In this document: positions 63,794 through 64,000 of the stretch, in pieces | Numbering within the stretch: position 1 is the first letter of the stretch | Layout: every line of letters begins with the position of its first letter | From: Limnoperna fortunei | Lineage: Eukaryota > Mollusca > Bivalvia > Mytilida > Modiolidae | Reading direction: 5' to 3' | DNA length: 64,000 nt | Assembly (NCBI GenBank): GCA_944474755.1 | Contig: OX104119.1 | Location: 50,251,171 to 50,315,170, forward strand | Program-made: the position numbers and the translations under genes | Notes under the pieces: generated by a model | Seen by the model: the letters and a program-made list of their open reading frames with translations, nothing else | The model's database searches: none | What the model was told of the DNA's origin: nothing

Positions 63794-64000
63794 TTTGATG
63801 ATTTGGGTCCTCTAAATGTGGCGGGTCCCTAAATCAAAATTAGGCCATATACCATGGCTTTGTATTTAATAGTTATGACTGACATATTATGATAAAAATT
63901 ATCTCTACAGCACAAGTCAACTGCTGATAAAACAAAATCCCTTTTTTGTAAAGCATCATTTTTACAATTTCTTTAAATATTTAAGGAAATAGTATTAATA

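Larger units (their letters stand above)
63310..64000. other. Upstream intron of the p140Cap-like gene (partial)
   Basis: No coding exon recognised between exon A and the window edge; SINE fragments and the telomere-like motif only. Confidence 0.5.

Overview
The window looks like nuclear DNA of a bivalve mollusc. It is AT-rich, has GT-AG introns of several hundred bases to about 3 kb, and is packed with repeats I know from bivalve genomes: tRNA-headed SINEs ending in a GCGTTAAACACCA tail followed by CAAA or ATCA repeats, the 'TAGCTCACCTGA...GAGCCTCTAG' repeat, and 'TATGCCCC' repeats. The assignment rests on this repeat content and on protein similarity recalled from memory. The species was not determined.

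Two host genes can be rebuilt. (1) ARPC2, the p34 subunit of the actin-nucleating Arp2/3 complex, lies on the plus strand at 21654-36101. It has eleven exons, all with GT-AG junctions and consistent phase, and encodes 299 residues. (2) A gene of the p140Cap/sickle-tail family (SRCIN1/KIAA1217; some invertebrate homologues are named after AGAP005037) lies on the minus strand, with its last six coding exons at 63309-52731. Its 5' exons lie beyond the window. The two genes converge, and both concern the actin cytoskeleton.

Layout: 1-21400 is a mobile-element graveyard. It holds SINEs, a duplicated 377-bp unit, bivalve composite repeats nested in one another (3.2-7.7 kb, 10.1-12.4 kb), a dead C2H2 zinc-finger gene (8.3-9.0 kb), a possible FLYWCH fragment (12.4-13.0 kb), and three LINE remnants (14.1-14.8, 15.3-18.6, 19.8-21.4 kb), one of them split by a roughly 510-bp SINE. 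ARPC2 fills 21.6-36.3 kb, and its introns carry SINEs, palindromic MITEs and a hAT-like element. A Harbinger-type MITE follows the gene at 36.4 kb. At 37.7-43.5 kb lies a nearly intact L1/Tx1-type LINE on the minus strand, with an open ORF1, a fully open 1262-residue ORF2 and a poly(A) tail; a SINE sits just 5' of its ORF1. A 2.5-kb telomere-like minisatellite with a small internal inversion occupies 45.1-47.6 kb. The p140Cap-like gene takes 52.7-63.3 kb, with minisatellites, a 99%-identical 621-bp tandem duplication and SINEs in its introns.

I saw no rRNA, no functional tRNA, no CRISPR array and no bacterial-type operon. Most short open frames are SINE, LINE or minisatellite shadows. The observations most worth following are the minisatellite with its inversion, the possibly active LINE with its SINE-modified 5' end, the hairpin-ended composite repeats that could be Helitron-like, and a candidate 9-nt microexon in the p140Cap-like gene.
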